From the NCBI RefSeq assembly GCF_008728515.1, contig NC_044978.1:6591771-6655770 (forward strand): DNA of 64,000 nt. The letters run 5' to 3'. Source of the DNA: Papio anubis (Eukaryota > Chordata > Mammalia > Primates > Cercopithecidae). The notes below the pieces were generated by a model, which saw only the letters and a program-made list of their open reading frames with translations, ran no database searches and was not told where the DNA came from. This document shows positions 22,776 through 33,414 of this stretch, piece by piece (the stretch's first letter is position 1; each line of letters starts with the position of its first letter). The position numbers and the translations under genes are program-made.

Positions 22776-23520
22776 CAAGAAAGAAATTCTGAGAGAAGAA
22801 TTTGAGTAGCAGCAGTAATGGCAGCTGTGCAAAGTCAAATCTCCCAACACCTTCTCCAAAAATATAAAGACAATTTTAAAAAGCAAGAACAAGTGGGACT
22901 ATATAAATCCATGCCTAGTCAGAAAACAAGGGTAATTTCAAATTACCTGTAAGTAAAAAAGTGAACACCAAATTCTAGTGAACTACTATCAGTTCTGCTG
23001 TAATATCTGTTTTAAAAACACAAAATTTGGTGTTCAAATGTGATTGATATATTAGAGAACAATTTTAACAATTTAATAATGAGAATTTTGCATTTCTTTG
23101 TGGGTATTTTCATCTGCTGAGATACTAGGTGAATGCAGAAAACTGCAGCCAGCAGAACCAAGCTAGCAGGAATAATACACAAAACACACACAGGCACATG
23201 CACACGGCACACCTGGAGCATCTGCCAGCCACCTTGGCTTGCCACAGGCATTGTGAGCCACACCCATCCATCTAGTGCTAACTTTCCATCTGACATAAGA
23301 TAAACCTGCCTGCATCATTTCAAAATAAATCACACGCTACAGTCTCCTTCCTATGCCCACTCCCACAAGCAAACTTCCCATCTTTTCCAAGGTAGAGTGC
23401 CATGTTTACTGGAATGTTAATGTATTTCTAATGATTTAACATGGGTAAAATGGTACTACAGTTTTTACTAGGTTTCTGTATTTTTTTTAATGTGTCATTG
23501 ATGCTTTGAGTGTTGTGACT
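22776..23520. other. Unassigned stretch
   Basis: No confident repeat. The last 80 bases and the sequence after the following LTR (23913-24015) may be two halves of an old DNA transposon split by it. Confidence 0.3.
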
Positions 23521-23909
23521 TGTTATGAGCTGACTTGTGTCCCCCAAAATTCATGCACAAGTCCTAACCCCCAACATGATAACCTGAGGTTTAACTGTGT
23601 TTGGAAATAGGGCCCTTAAAGACATAATTAAGGTCAAATGAGATGATATAGGTAGGCCTAATCCAGATTGACTGGCATTCCTATAGGAAAAGGAGATCTG
23701 GACACTGACTCACAGAGAGGAAAGACCATGTGAAGACACAAGGAGAAGACAGCATCTGCAAGCCCAGGAGAGAGGTCTCAGAAGAAACCAACCCTGCTGA
23801 CACCCTGGTCTCAGACTTCCAGCCTCCAGAACTGTGACAAGATACATTTCTGTTGTCTAAGCCACCCAGTCAGTGCTACTTTGTTATGGCAGCCCTACAA
23901 ACTAATACA
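23521..23909 (+). mobile_element. MLT1-type solo LTR (ERVL-MaLR)
   Basis: It starts TGTTATGAGCTGACTTGTG and ends near CAAACTAATACA. In between are the family landmarks GTCCCCCAAAATTCATG, CCTCCAGAACTGTGA, TTTCTGTTGTCTAAGCCACC and TTTGTTATGGCAGCC. It is a non-coding LTR with no internal retroviral genes beside it. Confidence 0.88.
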
Positions 23910-24394
23910 CACCCCAAACCTCATTTTTCCCATAAGTGCTATGGTTTTTATTGTGCAATTTTGCATAGCACAATGATTTTCAAGAATGCATATGCTGCAT
24001 TATAACAGAACTGACTGTATATCTCAAGTTTCTGCTATAAGCCCTAACAGGAACAAGAGTATACAGAGAAAAATGGAAGGGAAGAAATAAGGGGGTGTTA
24101 CATGTAGTCCTAAGATTGATCTAAAATCACTCCCTAAAAGACAAAGTCCATCTAAATGTGAAAATACTAAGGTGAGATGGAGGAAAGGGGGGAAGGTGCA
24201 TCACTGCATACTATAGAAAAGGAACTTAAAAATACACCTTGGGACTCTAGGAGACAGTCCCTTGGAAAGGCAACTGTTTGGGAGAAAACAAAGTAGTCAG
24301 AAAAGGAGACCTTCTTTGAAAACTGCATGGTAAAGAAAAAAGAAGAAAAGGGGAAATTCAGAAGACAGTGGAAAAAAAAAATTTAAGTGACACA
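23910..24394. other. Unassigned stretch
   Basis: Contains GCATATGCTGCATTATAACAG, possibly DNA-transposon derived, then purine-rich sequence. No exon recognised. Confidence 0.3.
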
Positions 24395-24678
24395 GCCGGG
24401 TGCGGTGGCTCACTCCTGTCAACCCAGTACTTAGAGAGGCAGACGCGGGTGGATCACAAGGTCAGGAGATCCAGACCATCCTGGCTAACACGGTGAAACC
24501 CCGTCTTTACTAAAAACACAAAAAATTAGCCAGGCATGGTGGCGGACGACTGTAGTCCCAGCTACTCAGGAGGCTGAGGCAGGAGAATGGCGGGAATCCG
24601 GGAGGCGGAGCTTGCAGTGAACCGAGATCGCGCCACCGCACTCCAGCCTGGGCGACAGAGCGAGACTCCGTCTCAAAA

Positions 24679-24709
<31 letters not shown>
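24395..24709 (+). mobile_element. AluY, plus strand
   Basis: Full-length Alu with AluY-type CCATCCTGGCTAACACGGTG and GGAGCTTGCAGTGA, and an (AAAT)n tail. TSD copies are at 24380-24394 (AATTTAAGTGACACA) and 24710-24724 (AAATTGAGTGACACA). Confidence 0.95.
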
Positions 24710-24764
24710 AAATTGAGTGACACACAAGTCCTTTCCCCTGGGCGACAGAGCGAGACTCCGTCTC

Positions 24765-24795
<31 letters not shown>

Positions 24796-24824
24796 AAATT
24801 GAGTGACACACAAGTCCTTTCCCC
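24648..24824 (+). repeat. 90-bp tandem duplication of Alu end, tail, TSD and flank
   Basis: CTGGGCGACAGAGCGAGACT starts at 24648 and at 24738. Each unit contains the last 30 bases of the Alu, the AAAT tail, the TSD and CAAGTCCTTTCCCC. Confidence 0.97.
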
Positions 24825-25079
24825 TTCCCATTTCTGTAAAGCATCCAGTAAAGCAACCACTAGAGGACACTGCCAGAAACCTGGCAGACATCCCTCAACA
24901 GATCAAAGTTAGCACCACGGGGAATGGAACCAAGAGACGTCATCACGTGCCCCCTGACACGGTATGTCGGGAAGGACACAAAATCACGTCCAGGGTCCAT
25001 CTCCCAAAAATGCATGACCTGGATCTAATGTTTAAATATCAGACAAGCACGAACTAAGGAACCAAATAAATGATCTGTG
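24825..25079. other. Unassigned stretch
   Basis: Possibly the 5' side of the following old L1 piece. One short open frame (24803-25057) is not convincing as a gene. Confidence 0.3.
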
Positions 25080-25550
25080 TTCTTCAAAAATGTCAAATTT
25101 ATGAAAAACAAACACTGAGAAAATCACCCAGATTAAAGGGTAACAAAAAGACATCACAACTACATAAAACAGGTAAGCCTGAATTGGATGTAGACCAGGG
25201 GAAAGAAGGTCCTATAAAGGACAGTAGGGGACAATCTTGCCCAATTTGAATAAATATATAGATCATTATAGTGTGATCACGTAAGTGAATGCCATTGTTT
25301 TGAGGTGAAGGGTATCATATCTGCAATTTACTCTAACACAGTTCAGAAAAAAAATTAATGAGTATAAGGGAAGATATGTGTGTGTGTGTGTAAAGGGCGG
25401 GAAGGAAAGAGGGCGAGAGAGAGAATGACAATGTCAACATGGTAAAATATTAACATTTGAAGAATCTGGGTAAAGGGTAAATGAGAATTCTTTGCCCTCT
25501 TTTTGCAACTATACTGTAAGTATGAAATTATTTCCAAATAAGAAAAAAGA
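25080..25550 (+). repeat. Ancient L1 (L1M-type) 3' end
   Basis: Old-L1 3' UTR blocks in order: CAGATTAAAGGGTAACAAAA, GGATGTAGACCAGGGGAAAG, a GTGTGTGTGT/GAGAGAGA part, GAATCTGGGTAAAGGGTAAA, and GTATGAAATTATTTCCAAAT before the tail. It is the same family block as the 6842-7425 copy. Confidence 0.7.
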
Positions 25551-25664
25551 GCAAAAGATAAATTGTACTTAGCCTTCCAATGTGTACTTTCTGGTCAAGT
25601 CTTTAATTCATTCACTGAGAACAGTGAGGCCACTGCAGAGTAGACGGGAGAATAAAGAACAAAG

Positions 25665-25944
25665 GTGCTGGGCGTGGTGGCTCACGCCTGTAATCCCAGC
25701 AGTTTGGGAGGCCAAGGCGGGCGGATACCCTGAGGTCAGGAGTTCGAGAACAGCCTAGCCAACATGGTGAAACCCCGTCTCTCTAGCCAGGCCTGGTGGC
25801 GCACGCCTGTAATCCCAGCTACTTGGGAGGCTGAGGCAGGAGAATCCCTTGAACCCAGGAGGAGGAGGCTGCAGTCAAGATCACACCACTGCACTACAGC
25901 CTAAGCGACAGAGTGGGACTATGTCTCAAAAAAAAAAAAAAAAA
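25665..25944 (+). mobile_element. AluS with mid-element deletion
   Basis: Alu in which CCCCGTCTCTCTAGCCAGGC replaces the usual linker, removing about 25 bases. TSD AAAGAACAAAG at 25654-25664 and 25945-25955. Confidence 0.94.
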
Positions 25945-25955
25945 AAAGAACAAAG

Positions 25956-26273
25956 GGCCAGGCGCAGTGGCTCACGCCTATAATCCCAACACTTTGGGAG
26001 GCCGAGGTGGGTGGATCACCTGAGGTCAGGAGTTCGAGGCCAACCTGGCCAACATGGCAAAACCCATCTCTACTAAAAATATAAAAATTAGACGGGTGTG
26101 GTAGCTGACACCTGTAATCCCAGCTACTCAAGAGGCTGAGGCAGGAGAAGAGCTTGAACCTGGGAAGTGGAGGTTGCAGTGGGCCGAGATTGCGCCACTG
26201 CACTCCAACCTGGACAGCAAAGCAAGATTCCATCTCAAAAAACAAAACTAAGAAAGAAAAAGAAAAAAAAACA
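25956..26273 (+). mobile_element. AluS, directly abutting the previous Alu
   Basis: It starts on the base after the upstream Alu's 3' TSD copy. It is a full-length diverged AluS with a mixed A/G tail. Confidence 0.93.
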
Positions 26274-26639
26274 ATACAATGGAATTGGAAAATCACAAGT
26301 GACCATCTTAAAATCTCAATTCAGAAAACTTTAAAAATATTATAAACTTGTAAAGTAATCAGGCTCCATAATATAGACTGAAAAATCCCGATTTAAAACA
26401 CCAACTTTGACAGATAGAACAGGAAAAAGGTACTACCACTTCTTCTTACAGGGCGTCTTGGCTTAATGACTCTGAGTGGATTCTCTATTAGCATAAGGCA
26501 CTCACATACAGAAAAGGACTAAGTGAAAAGTCAGCATTACTGTATACGACATTTTCTTAAAGTACATCTTATGACTTTAAAGTACATGTAGTCCAACCAA
26601 CTGCTAACAGGGAGAATAATGGAGTGACTCTTAACATAA
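26274..26639. other. Unassigned stretch
   Basis: No repeat, exon or RNA gene recognised. Confidence 0.3.
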
Positions 26640-27000
26640 TCTCATTCCAATACCAGCACTCTACACAGGCACCATTTTCACCCCTATACCATTATAGTAT
26701 TGTCCAAATTCGTCTCCTCCCTCCAGTCACGCTGCCTTTCAACCTCTCCAGCAATACTCTTCCAGATTCTTCATTCTAAAATACCCCTTCCACGTCACAC
26801 TGCTTTAGCAAAACCCTTCAAAAAATATTTATAACATAAAGCATCAGGTTCAAGTTTCTTACTCTCAATATCCAAGACATCCTATCATTTAGTCTTCAGC
26901 TTCTTTTCCAAACTTCTTCTCTCATCTCCCTTCTGCCAAAACTGGCCACCACGTCTCTGCTGACCCCTAGCACTTTGCCTGCCAATCCTCAAAGCCAAAG
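26640..27000 (+). repeat. L2 fragment
   Basis: C/T-rich sequence with the L2 order: cttcattctaaaatacc, CCACGTCACACTGC, AAAACCCTTCAAAAAATA, CATAAAGCATCAGGTTCAAG, CAAGACATCCTATCATTTAG. Confidence 0.6.
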
Positions 27001-27874
27001 GTGAGGCCAGCTGACTGCAAGAAGCCTGTCCTCACCACCTCAACTCTCTCTCTCTCTCCTCAGAAGATGAAGTCATTAGAACTAGATGCAAATAAATAAG
27101 TAGTAAGGCCGCCCTACCAAGTTCTAACTTTTCTAACTTTTTCCTTCATGTTTGAATGTCAATTATCTAACTTGCGCCCACAATGTCCCTCCTTCCTCTC
27201 ATTGTTTTTATTGCTCCTGCTTTGTAGGTGCACTAGCATGTGCTTATTCTACAATACAACGGGACAGAATAGCTGCGAGAACAAGGCAGTGTCCAAGGAA
27301 TTTAGTGCTTAAAGAAGCATGAAAGCAAAACCAGCACTGAAGGATTGATATCTGCGGTCTGAGAGAGGGGCCAGAGTCCAGGTTAGGCAGCAGAACAGTT
27401 CTGAGTCCAACCCACAGACGGGCATTGTGCTTGCAGCATACTGTCACTGGCTATACGACGTATCTGCTATTCTCCTAGGCTCCACAACTGCAGGTAGGGG
27501 AATGTGGGGGATGGCTGCAAGAGGGTGAACATTAGCAAATAATGCTACCATAGACAGAAGAATGAGCTTCATCTTAATCCAGTTCAAATTATTAAAATTT
27601 ATAATGAGATAAATCCAAATTTGTGAAATGTTGCCACACCTTCAGACACAGTGGTAGAGTCTCTATGCAAGATGTAGCCATTTGGTTATAGAAATGTAGA
27701 TCCTGCTGGTGAACGCAGAAATCCAACACCAGGAAATCACAAGGTTGTGCCTGACCCTTCCCTCCTCATTCAGGACAAGGACTTCAGGGTCATTACGAGA
27801 TATTCCCTGGGGACCATGACCTTCAGGAGTGGCACATAACCCAAATACAGTTTTCACAAGTCAAGGTGATCACA
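27001..27874. other. Unassigned stretch
   Basis: Contains a short (TC)n at 27045-27059. Two minus-strand open frames (27244-27447 and 27663-27857) show no domain or splice context that I can defend. Confidence 0.3.
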
Positions 27875-28090
27875 GTAACACATTTTGAGCAGGTATCACT
27901 GGATCCTCATAATAAGCCTTTGACTAAGGTCCTTCTATAACCCCTACTGTACAGATAAGGAAACTGAGGCCCAGAGAGATTAAGTAACTTGCCTGAAATC
28001 ACACAGCCAGTGAAAGGCAGAGCCAGGATTCCAATGCAGGCAGTCTGTTTGTCTCCAGAGTCCACAATGAACTCAACGACTACTAAAATA
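27875..28090 (-). repeat. MIR, minus strand, well preserved
   Basis: GTACAGATAAGGAAACTGAG, GCCCAGAGAGATTAAGTAAC, TTGCCTGAAATCACACAGCC and GGCAGAGCCAGGATTCCAAT are the MIR core in reverse. Confidence 0.88.
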
Positions 28091-28219
28091 CAAATGTGCT
28101 TAAAAAGATCAAAAAAGTTATGCATTCTAAAAATTAACCCAGAAGTATAATATTTTAATTGCAGTTTCTTAAATGCAGCCTAATTTAAAAGGAACTAAAT
28201 GATGAATTAAATTTGGGGA

Positions 28220-28246
28220 TTTTTGTTTGTTTGTTTGTTTGTTTGC
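28220..28246 (+). repeat. (TTTG)n microsatellite
   Basis: Six GTTT units between AT-rich flanks. Confidence 0.9.
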
Positions 28247-28303
28247 TTTTTAAAGCTAGCAATTCATTGTTAAAAGAGCAAGTCCACTAATCATGACTAT
28301 TTG

Positions 28304-28609
28304 GGCCAGGCACAGTGGTTCATGCCTGTAATCCCAGCACTTTGGGAGGCTGAGGTGGGTGACTGCTTGAGCTCAGGAGTTTAAGACAAGCCTGGGGAAC
28401 ATGGTGAAACCCCATCTCTATAAAAAATACAAAATTAGCTGGGCATGATGGCGCACACCTGTGGTCCCAGTTACTCAGGAGCCTGAGGTGGACAGATCAC
28501 TTGAGCCCAGGAGATCAAGACTGCAGTGAGCCGTGATTGCGCCACTGCACTCCAACCTGGGTGACAGAGAAAAACCATGTCTTACCAAAACAAACAAACA
28601 AACAAACAG
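28304..28609 (+). mobile_element. AluJ, tail (AAAC)n
   Basis: Full-length old Alu ending in about five AAAC units. Confidence 0.92.
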
Positions 28610-28879
28610 AAAAAGACTACTTCTAGGGCAATAATAATTACTAAAAACTGACATTTCAATTGTTAGTTAAAATAACACATTAGTACGGTATGAATATTTT
28701 TCTTTAATAACAATATTTTTTAAATGGCACATATTTTAAATGTTTAACTATTTTAGTTACACGTATGAATTATAGTGGCTTTTTAAACCAAAATGAAGTA
28801 AACACAAATTAAATATTTATAACATTTTAGCCAGATTACCAAATGTATCTGGTATGTGACACAGTCTTCACATTCCTTC
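28610..28879. other. AT-rich unassigned stretch
   Basis: Very AT-rich; no family recognised. Confidence 0.3.
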
Positions 28880-29035
28880 ACCTGAGAGGCAGTGAAGCAA
28901 AGAGGACTAAGTCCAGGCTTTGAAGCCCTACTTGAATCTCCTGTTCTGTAATCACAGATAAGGTATTTAACCTCTTTGAGCTTTGGTTCACTCAGTTATT
29001 AAATGGGTATAAATAACATCAACAGCCTGAAAGTC
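28880..29035 (+). repeat. MIR fragment
   Basis: The order GAGGCAGTGAAGCAAAGAGG, AGTCCAGGCTTTGAAGCC, AGGTATTTAACCTCTTTGAG and AGTTATTAAATGGGTATAAA follows MIR. Confidence 0.75.
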
Positions 29036-29055
29036 CTAAAAATAAAAACATATAA

Positions 29056-29710
29056 GACCATGTGCAGTGGCTCACACCTGTAATGCCAGCACTTTGGAAA
29101 GCAGAGGCAAGAGGATAGCTTGAGGCCAGGAGTTCAAGACCAGCTGAGGCAACATAAAGAAACTCTGTCTCTACAAAAACTACATATATTTTTTTAGTTA
29201 GCTGGGTGTAGTGTGATGTACCTATAATCTCTGCTACTACAGAGGCTGAGGCAGGAGGATCACTCTTGAGCCCAGGGATTCAGGGCTGCAGTAAGTTGTG
29301 TTCACACCACTGTACTCCAGCCAAGGTGACAGAGCAAGAACCCAACTCTTATTTTTATTTATTTATTTTTTTTTTTTTGAGACAGAGTCTCGTTCTGTCA
29401 CTCAGGCTGGAGTGCAGTGGCACAATTACGGCTCACAGCAACCTCTGCCTCCTGGGTTCAAGCAATTCTCCTGCCTCCTGGGTTCAAGCGATTCTCTTGC
29501 CTCAGTCTCCCAAGTAGCTGGGATTACAGGCACCCGCCACCACACCTGGCTAATTTTTTGTATTTTTAGTAGAGACAGGGTTTCACCATGTTGGCCAGGC
29601 TGGTCTTGAACTCCTGACTCAGGTGATCTGCCGCCTTGGCCTCTCGAAGTGCTGGGATTACAGGCGTGAGCCACCACGTCTGGCCAAGACCCCAACTCTT
29701 GAGAGCAAAA
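29056..29710 (+). mobile_element. AluJ split by a younger Alu
   Basis: Old Alu at 29056-29350. Its tail region is interrupted by the minus-strand AluS at 29351-29685, and the duplicated target sequence and remaining tail follow at 29686-29710. Confidence 0.88.
29351..29685 (-). mobile_element. AluS inserted into AluJ, with internal 26-bp duplication
   Basis: Full-length reverse Alu. TSD AAGAACCCAACTCTT (29336-29350) and AAGACCCCAACTCTT (29686-29700). Inside it the unit TGCCTCCTGGGTTCAAGC... is repeated at 29446-29471 and 29472-29497. Confidence 0.95.
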
Positions 29711-29773
29711 CTACATGTACATGTGCACACACGTATGTGCTTTTTTTTTTTTTTTTAAGTTTTACTTCTTCAC

Positions 29774-30077
29774 TTTTTTTTTTTTTTTTTTTTTTTTAAG
29801 AGGCAGGGTCTTGCACTGTTGCCCAGGCTGGAGTGCAGTGGCACGATCTCGGCTCACTGCAACCTCCGCCTCCTGGGTTCAAGTGATCCTCCCACCTCTG
29901 CCTCCCAAGTAGCTGGAAGTACAAGCGCACACCATCAGGCCAAGCTAACTTTTTTTTTTTGTAGAGACAGGTCTCACTATGTTACCCAGGCTGGTCTCAA
30001 ACCCCTGAGCTCAAGCATCCATCCCTCCTCAGCCTCCCAAAGTGCTGGGATTACAGGCGTGAACCACGATGGCGCGC
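29774..30077 (-). mobile_element. Alu (J/S), minus strand
   Basis: Reverse Alu preceded by two T-runs (29741-29757 and 29774-29796). The middle linker is expanded to T (29949-29960). Confidence 0.92.
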
Positions 30078-30352
30078 TATATATTTTTTAAATATACATA
30101 GAACACCAGACCCAAAGGAAGAACTTAATAAATGTTAAATCCTTTCCTTTCTTAAGAGAAACAAGGACAGATACATTGTCTCTGTGCATCTGTAAGTCCA
30201 CACTACACTGATACTTTCCAGAATCCAAGAGATAAGCAATGTTTCTCCATACCCACTTTCGGTTATGAAACTCTGAGGTTAACAAATCCCAATTCTAGAT
30301 TCCAATGTATATGGAAGCTTATCTAAAATGTTTACTCTAAAATTTAATTTTT
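30078..30352. other. Unassigned stretch
   Basis: No family or exon recognised. Confidence 0.3.
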
Positions 30353-30369
30353 AAAATTGTTTAGTTTTT

Positions 30370-31708
30370 CAGCATGGTACTGGTACCAAGACAGATATAT
30401 ACACCAGTACAACAGAACAGAGGCCTCAGAAGTAACACCACACATCTACAACCATCTGATCTTTGACAAGCCCAACAAAAACAAGAAATGGGGAAAGGAT
30501 TCTTTATTTAATAAATGGTGCTGGGAAAACTGGCTAGCCATATGTAGAAAGCTGAAACTGGATCCCTTCCTTACACCTTATACAAAAATTAATTCAAGAT
30601 GGATTAAAGACTTGAATATTAGACCTAAAACCATAAAAATCCTAGAAGAAAACCTAGGCAATACCATTCAGGACATAAGCATGGGCAAGGACTTCATGAC
30701 TAAAACACCAAAAGCAATGGCAACAAAAGCCAAAAAAGACAAATGGGATCTAATTAAAGAGCTTCTGCACAGCGAAAGAAACTATCATCAGAGTGAAAAA
30801 GCAACCTACAGAATGGGAGAAAATTTTTGCAATCTACCCATTTGACAAAGGGCTAATATCCAGAATCTACAAAGAACTGAAACAAATTTACAAGAAAAAA
30901 TCAACCCCATCAAAAAGTGGGCAAAGGATATAAACAGACACTTCTCAAAAGAAGACATTTATGCAGCCAACAGACACATGAAAACAATGCTCATCATCAC
31001 TGTTCATCAGAGAAATACAAATCAAAACCACAATGAGATATCATCTCACACCAGTTAGAATGGCGATCATTAAAAAGTCAGGAAACAACAGGTGCTGGAG
31101 AGGATGTGGAGAAATAGGAACACTTTTACACTGTTGGTGGGAGTGTAAATTAGTTCAACCATTGTGGAAGACAGTGCAGCGATTCATCAAGGATCTAGAA
31201 CTAGAAATACCATTACTGGGTATATGCCCAAAGAATTATAAATCATGCTACCATAAAGACACATACACAAGTATGTTTATTGCGGCACTATTCACAATAG
31301 TAAAGACCTGGAACCAACCCAAATGTCCATCAATGACAGACTGGATTAAGAAAATGTGGCACATATACACCATGGAATACTATGCAGCCATAAAAAAGGA
31401 TGAGTTCATGTCCTTTGTAGCGACACGGATGAAGCTGGAAACCATCATTCTGAGCAAACTATCGCAAGGACAGAAAACCAAACACCACATGTTCTCACTC
31501 ACAGGTGGGAACTGAACAATGAGAATATTTGGAGACAGGGCGGGGAACATCACACACCGGGGCCTGTCGTGGAGTAGGGGGGTGGTGGAGGGATAGCATT
31601 AGGAGAAATACCTAATGTAAATGACAAGTTAGTGGGTGCAGCACACCAACATAGCACACAAACCTGCATGCTGTGCACATGTACTCTAGAACTTAAAGTA
31701 TAATAATA
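30370..31708 (+). mobile_element. L1 (L1PA type), 5' truncated
   Basis: A second primate L1 holding only the ORF2 C-terminal third and the 3' UTR, ending in AATAATAAAAA. Open pieces at 30357-30845 and 31033-31515 encode the region from WYWYQDRYIHQYNRTEASEV to the Cys-rich GNNRCWRGCGEIGTLLHCWW end. Between CAT repeats near 31212 it lacks 18 bases present in the copy at 2182-2210. A probable TSD, AAAAnTGTTTAG, is at 30353-30364 and 31709-31720. It shares about 1.3 kb in direct orientation with 1338-2701. Confidence 0.93.
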
Positions 31709-31793
31709 AAAAATGTTTAGACTTAAAATCTTTTTTTAAAAAAAAAAAAAAAACACCTAATACTATATAATGACATCAATGTACAATGTAAAA

Positions 31794-31944
31794 CTCTGAT
31801 TTTGAGATTAAAATTGATGAACTTGGCTTCTGTGATGACCGTGAACTCTGCTTAAGATGGAAATCTAACTCAGACTTTGATTTTGAGATTAAAATCTACG
31901 AACTTGGCCTCTGATGACCTGAACTCTCTGTAAGATGGAAATCT
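31794..31944 (+). repeat. 81-bp tandem duplication, diverged
   Basis: CTCTGATTTTGAGATTAAAA at 31794 recurs as CTTTGATTTTGAGATTAAAA at 31875. Both units continue through GAACTTGGC and end in AAGATGGAAATCT. Confidence 0.93.
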
Positions 31945-32607
31945 CTTCACCTAAACTACTGATGGCAAGCGATAGGACCAGACGATACTTAGTAGTTTCA
32001 TATAGCAAAATAAGGTTTTAAGTCTCTTAACAAACAGGAATAGATCCAAAAACATGGGCAGCTTAACTGGGGAGGTACAGAGTTCATTCTTCTGAAGTAC
32101 TCAATGAGGGCAACAGGCTTGCAGGCCAGGACCTCTCACTCCCTGTCCAACCTAAGAACCAAAACACTGTCACTGGACCTACGCCTATCAAATGGCCCTT
32201 TCTAGGTATGTTCAGTTTCTCAACCTCAAAGACGTCCCAGGAGAACCCCATAGCTAGTAAATCCCAGCATCCCCGAAGCCTCCTGGGCACCCTGTACTAC
32301 TGGGTAACAAAGAAGCAGATGAAGAGAAATCCCAGGTTAAAGAAATGTTTGAGCTAACCAATGAAAAAGAAATGACTGAATGAGATCATTGTTTTGCAAC
32401 CCCATATTAATTCATGGATCTAGACAGTAGATATCAGCGGCTGCTAACATCTCAGACACTGTGTGCTTTCAAAATGTTCGTATACATATATTCTGAATGT
32501 GAGCAAATCTCTAGATCCACTATCAATTTACAAAAAATACGAATTTGCACAATGGGGATTCTATCAGCCAAAAAACAAAAGAGAAGCTATGGATTAAAAA
32601 AAGACTT
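31945..32607. other. Unassigned stretch
   Basis: No repeat family recognised. The 32084-32290 minus-strand open frame has no recognisable protein. Confidence 0.3.
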
Positions 32608-32615
32608 AAAGATTT

Positions 32616-32910
32616 TTTTTTTTTTTTTTTTGTGATGGAGTTTCGCTCTTGTTGCCCAGGCTGGAGTGCAATGGTGCAATCTTGGCTCACTGCAACCTCC
32701 GCCTCGCAGGTTCAAGCAATTCTCCTGCCTCAGCCTCCTGAGTAGCTGGGATTACAGGCATGTGCCACACCCAGCTAATTTTGTATTTTCTGTAGAGATG
32801 GAGTTTCTCCGTGTTGGTCAGGCTGGTCTCGAACTTCTGACCTCAGGTGATCTGCCCGCCTCAGCCTCCCAAAGTGCTGGGATTACAGGCATGAGCCACC
32901 GCGCCCAGCC
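32616..32910 (-). mobile_element. AluS (Sp/Sq-like), minus strand
   Basis: Reverse Alu with TTTCGCTCTTGTTGCCCAGG, the Sp/Sq pattern. TSD AAAGATTT at 32608-32615 and 32911-32918. Confidence 0.94.
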
Positions 32911-32918
32911 AAAGATTT

Positions 32919-33368
32919 GTTTTTGAAAAGAAACAACAACCTATGGTATTTGTCATTTTGTCACCCAAGCATGTATTCCTAAAAAAAAAAAAAGCAAGGA
33001 AATGATTACCATAAAGGTCAGGATAATTACTTTTATGAGAAGGGGACTGTAAAAGGCTTCTGGGGTGGCTGGCAAAGTTCTAGTGTTCTGGTTGGTGTTA
33101 GGAGGGTATTCTCTTTATGACAATTCATTAAAGCCATACTACTTTGTATCCTGTGGATTTCTATGTTTTATTTTTTACAATAAAAAAGACTTAAATAAGA
33201 TGAGTGAGATTCTAAAGGAAATTCCGGATTATCCATTAAGCTGACTAAGTATGTACTGAGGCACTTTGAACATCGGTAAATAAGGCCCTTCCCTACTACC
33301 ACTACTCCAATTAAAAACAAAAAAAATTTGGATTTGATACTTTAAAAAGTCAAAATTCTGGCCTAAAC
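32919..33368. other. Unassigned stretch
   Basis: No repeat or exon recognised; a 14-A run near 32981. Confidence 0.3.
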
Positions 33369-33414
33369 CGATCCTCCCGCCTCAGGATTACAGGCATGAG
33401 CTACTGTGCCTGGC
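33369..33414 (-). mobile_element. Alu 5'-end fragment, minus strand
   Basis: Only GATCCTCCCGCCTCA joined to GGATTACAGGCATGAGCTAC, so an internal deletion has removed the sequence in between. Confidence 0.75.

Noticed and set aside
24510..24891. Repeated FYLFIYLFIYL peptide resembling transmembrane segments
   Set aside because: It comes from the AAAT tail and its tandem copy read on the minus strand.
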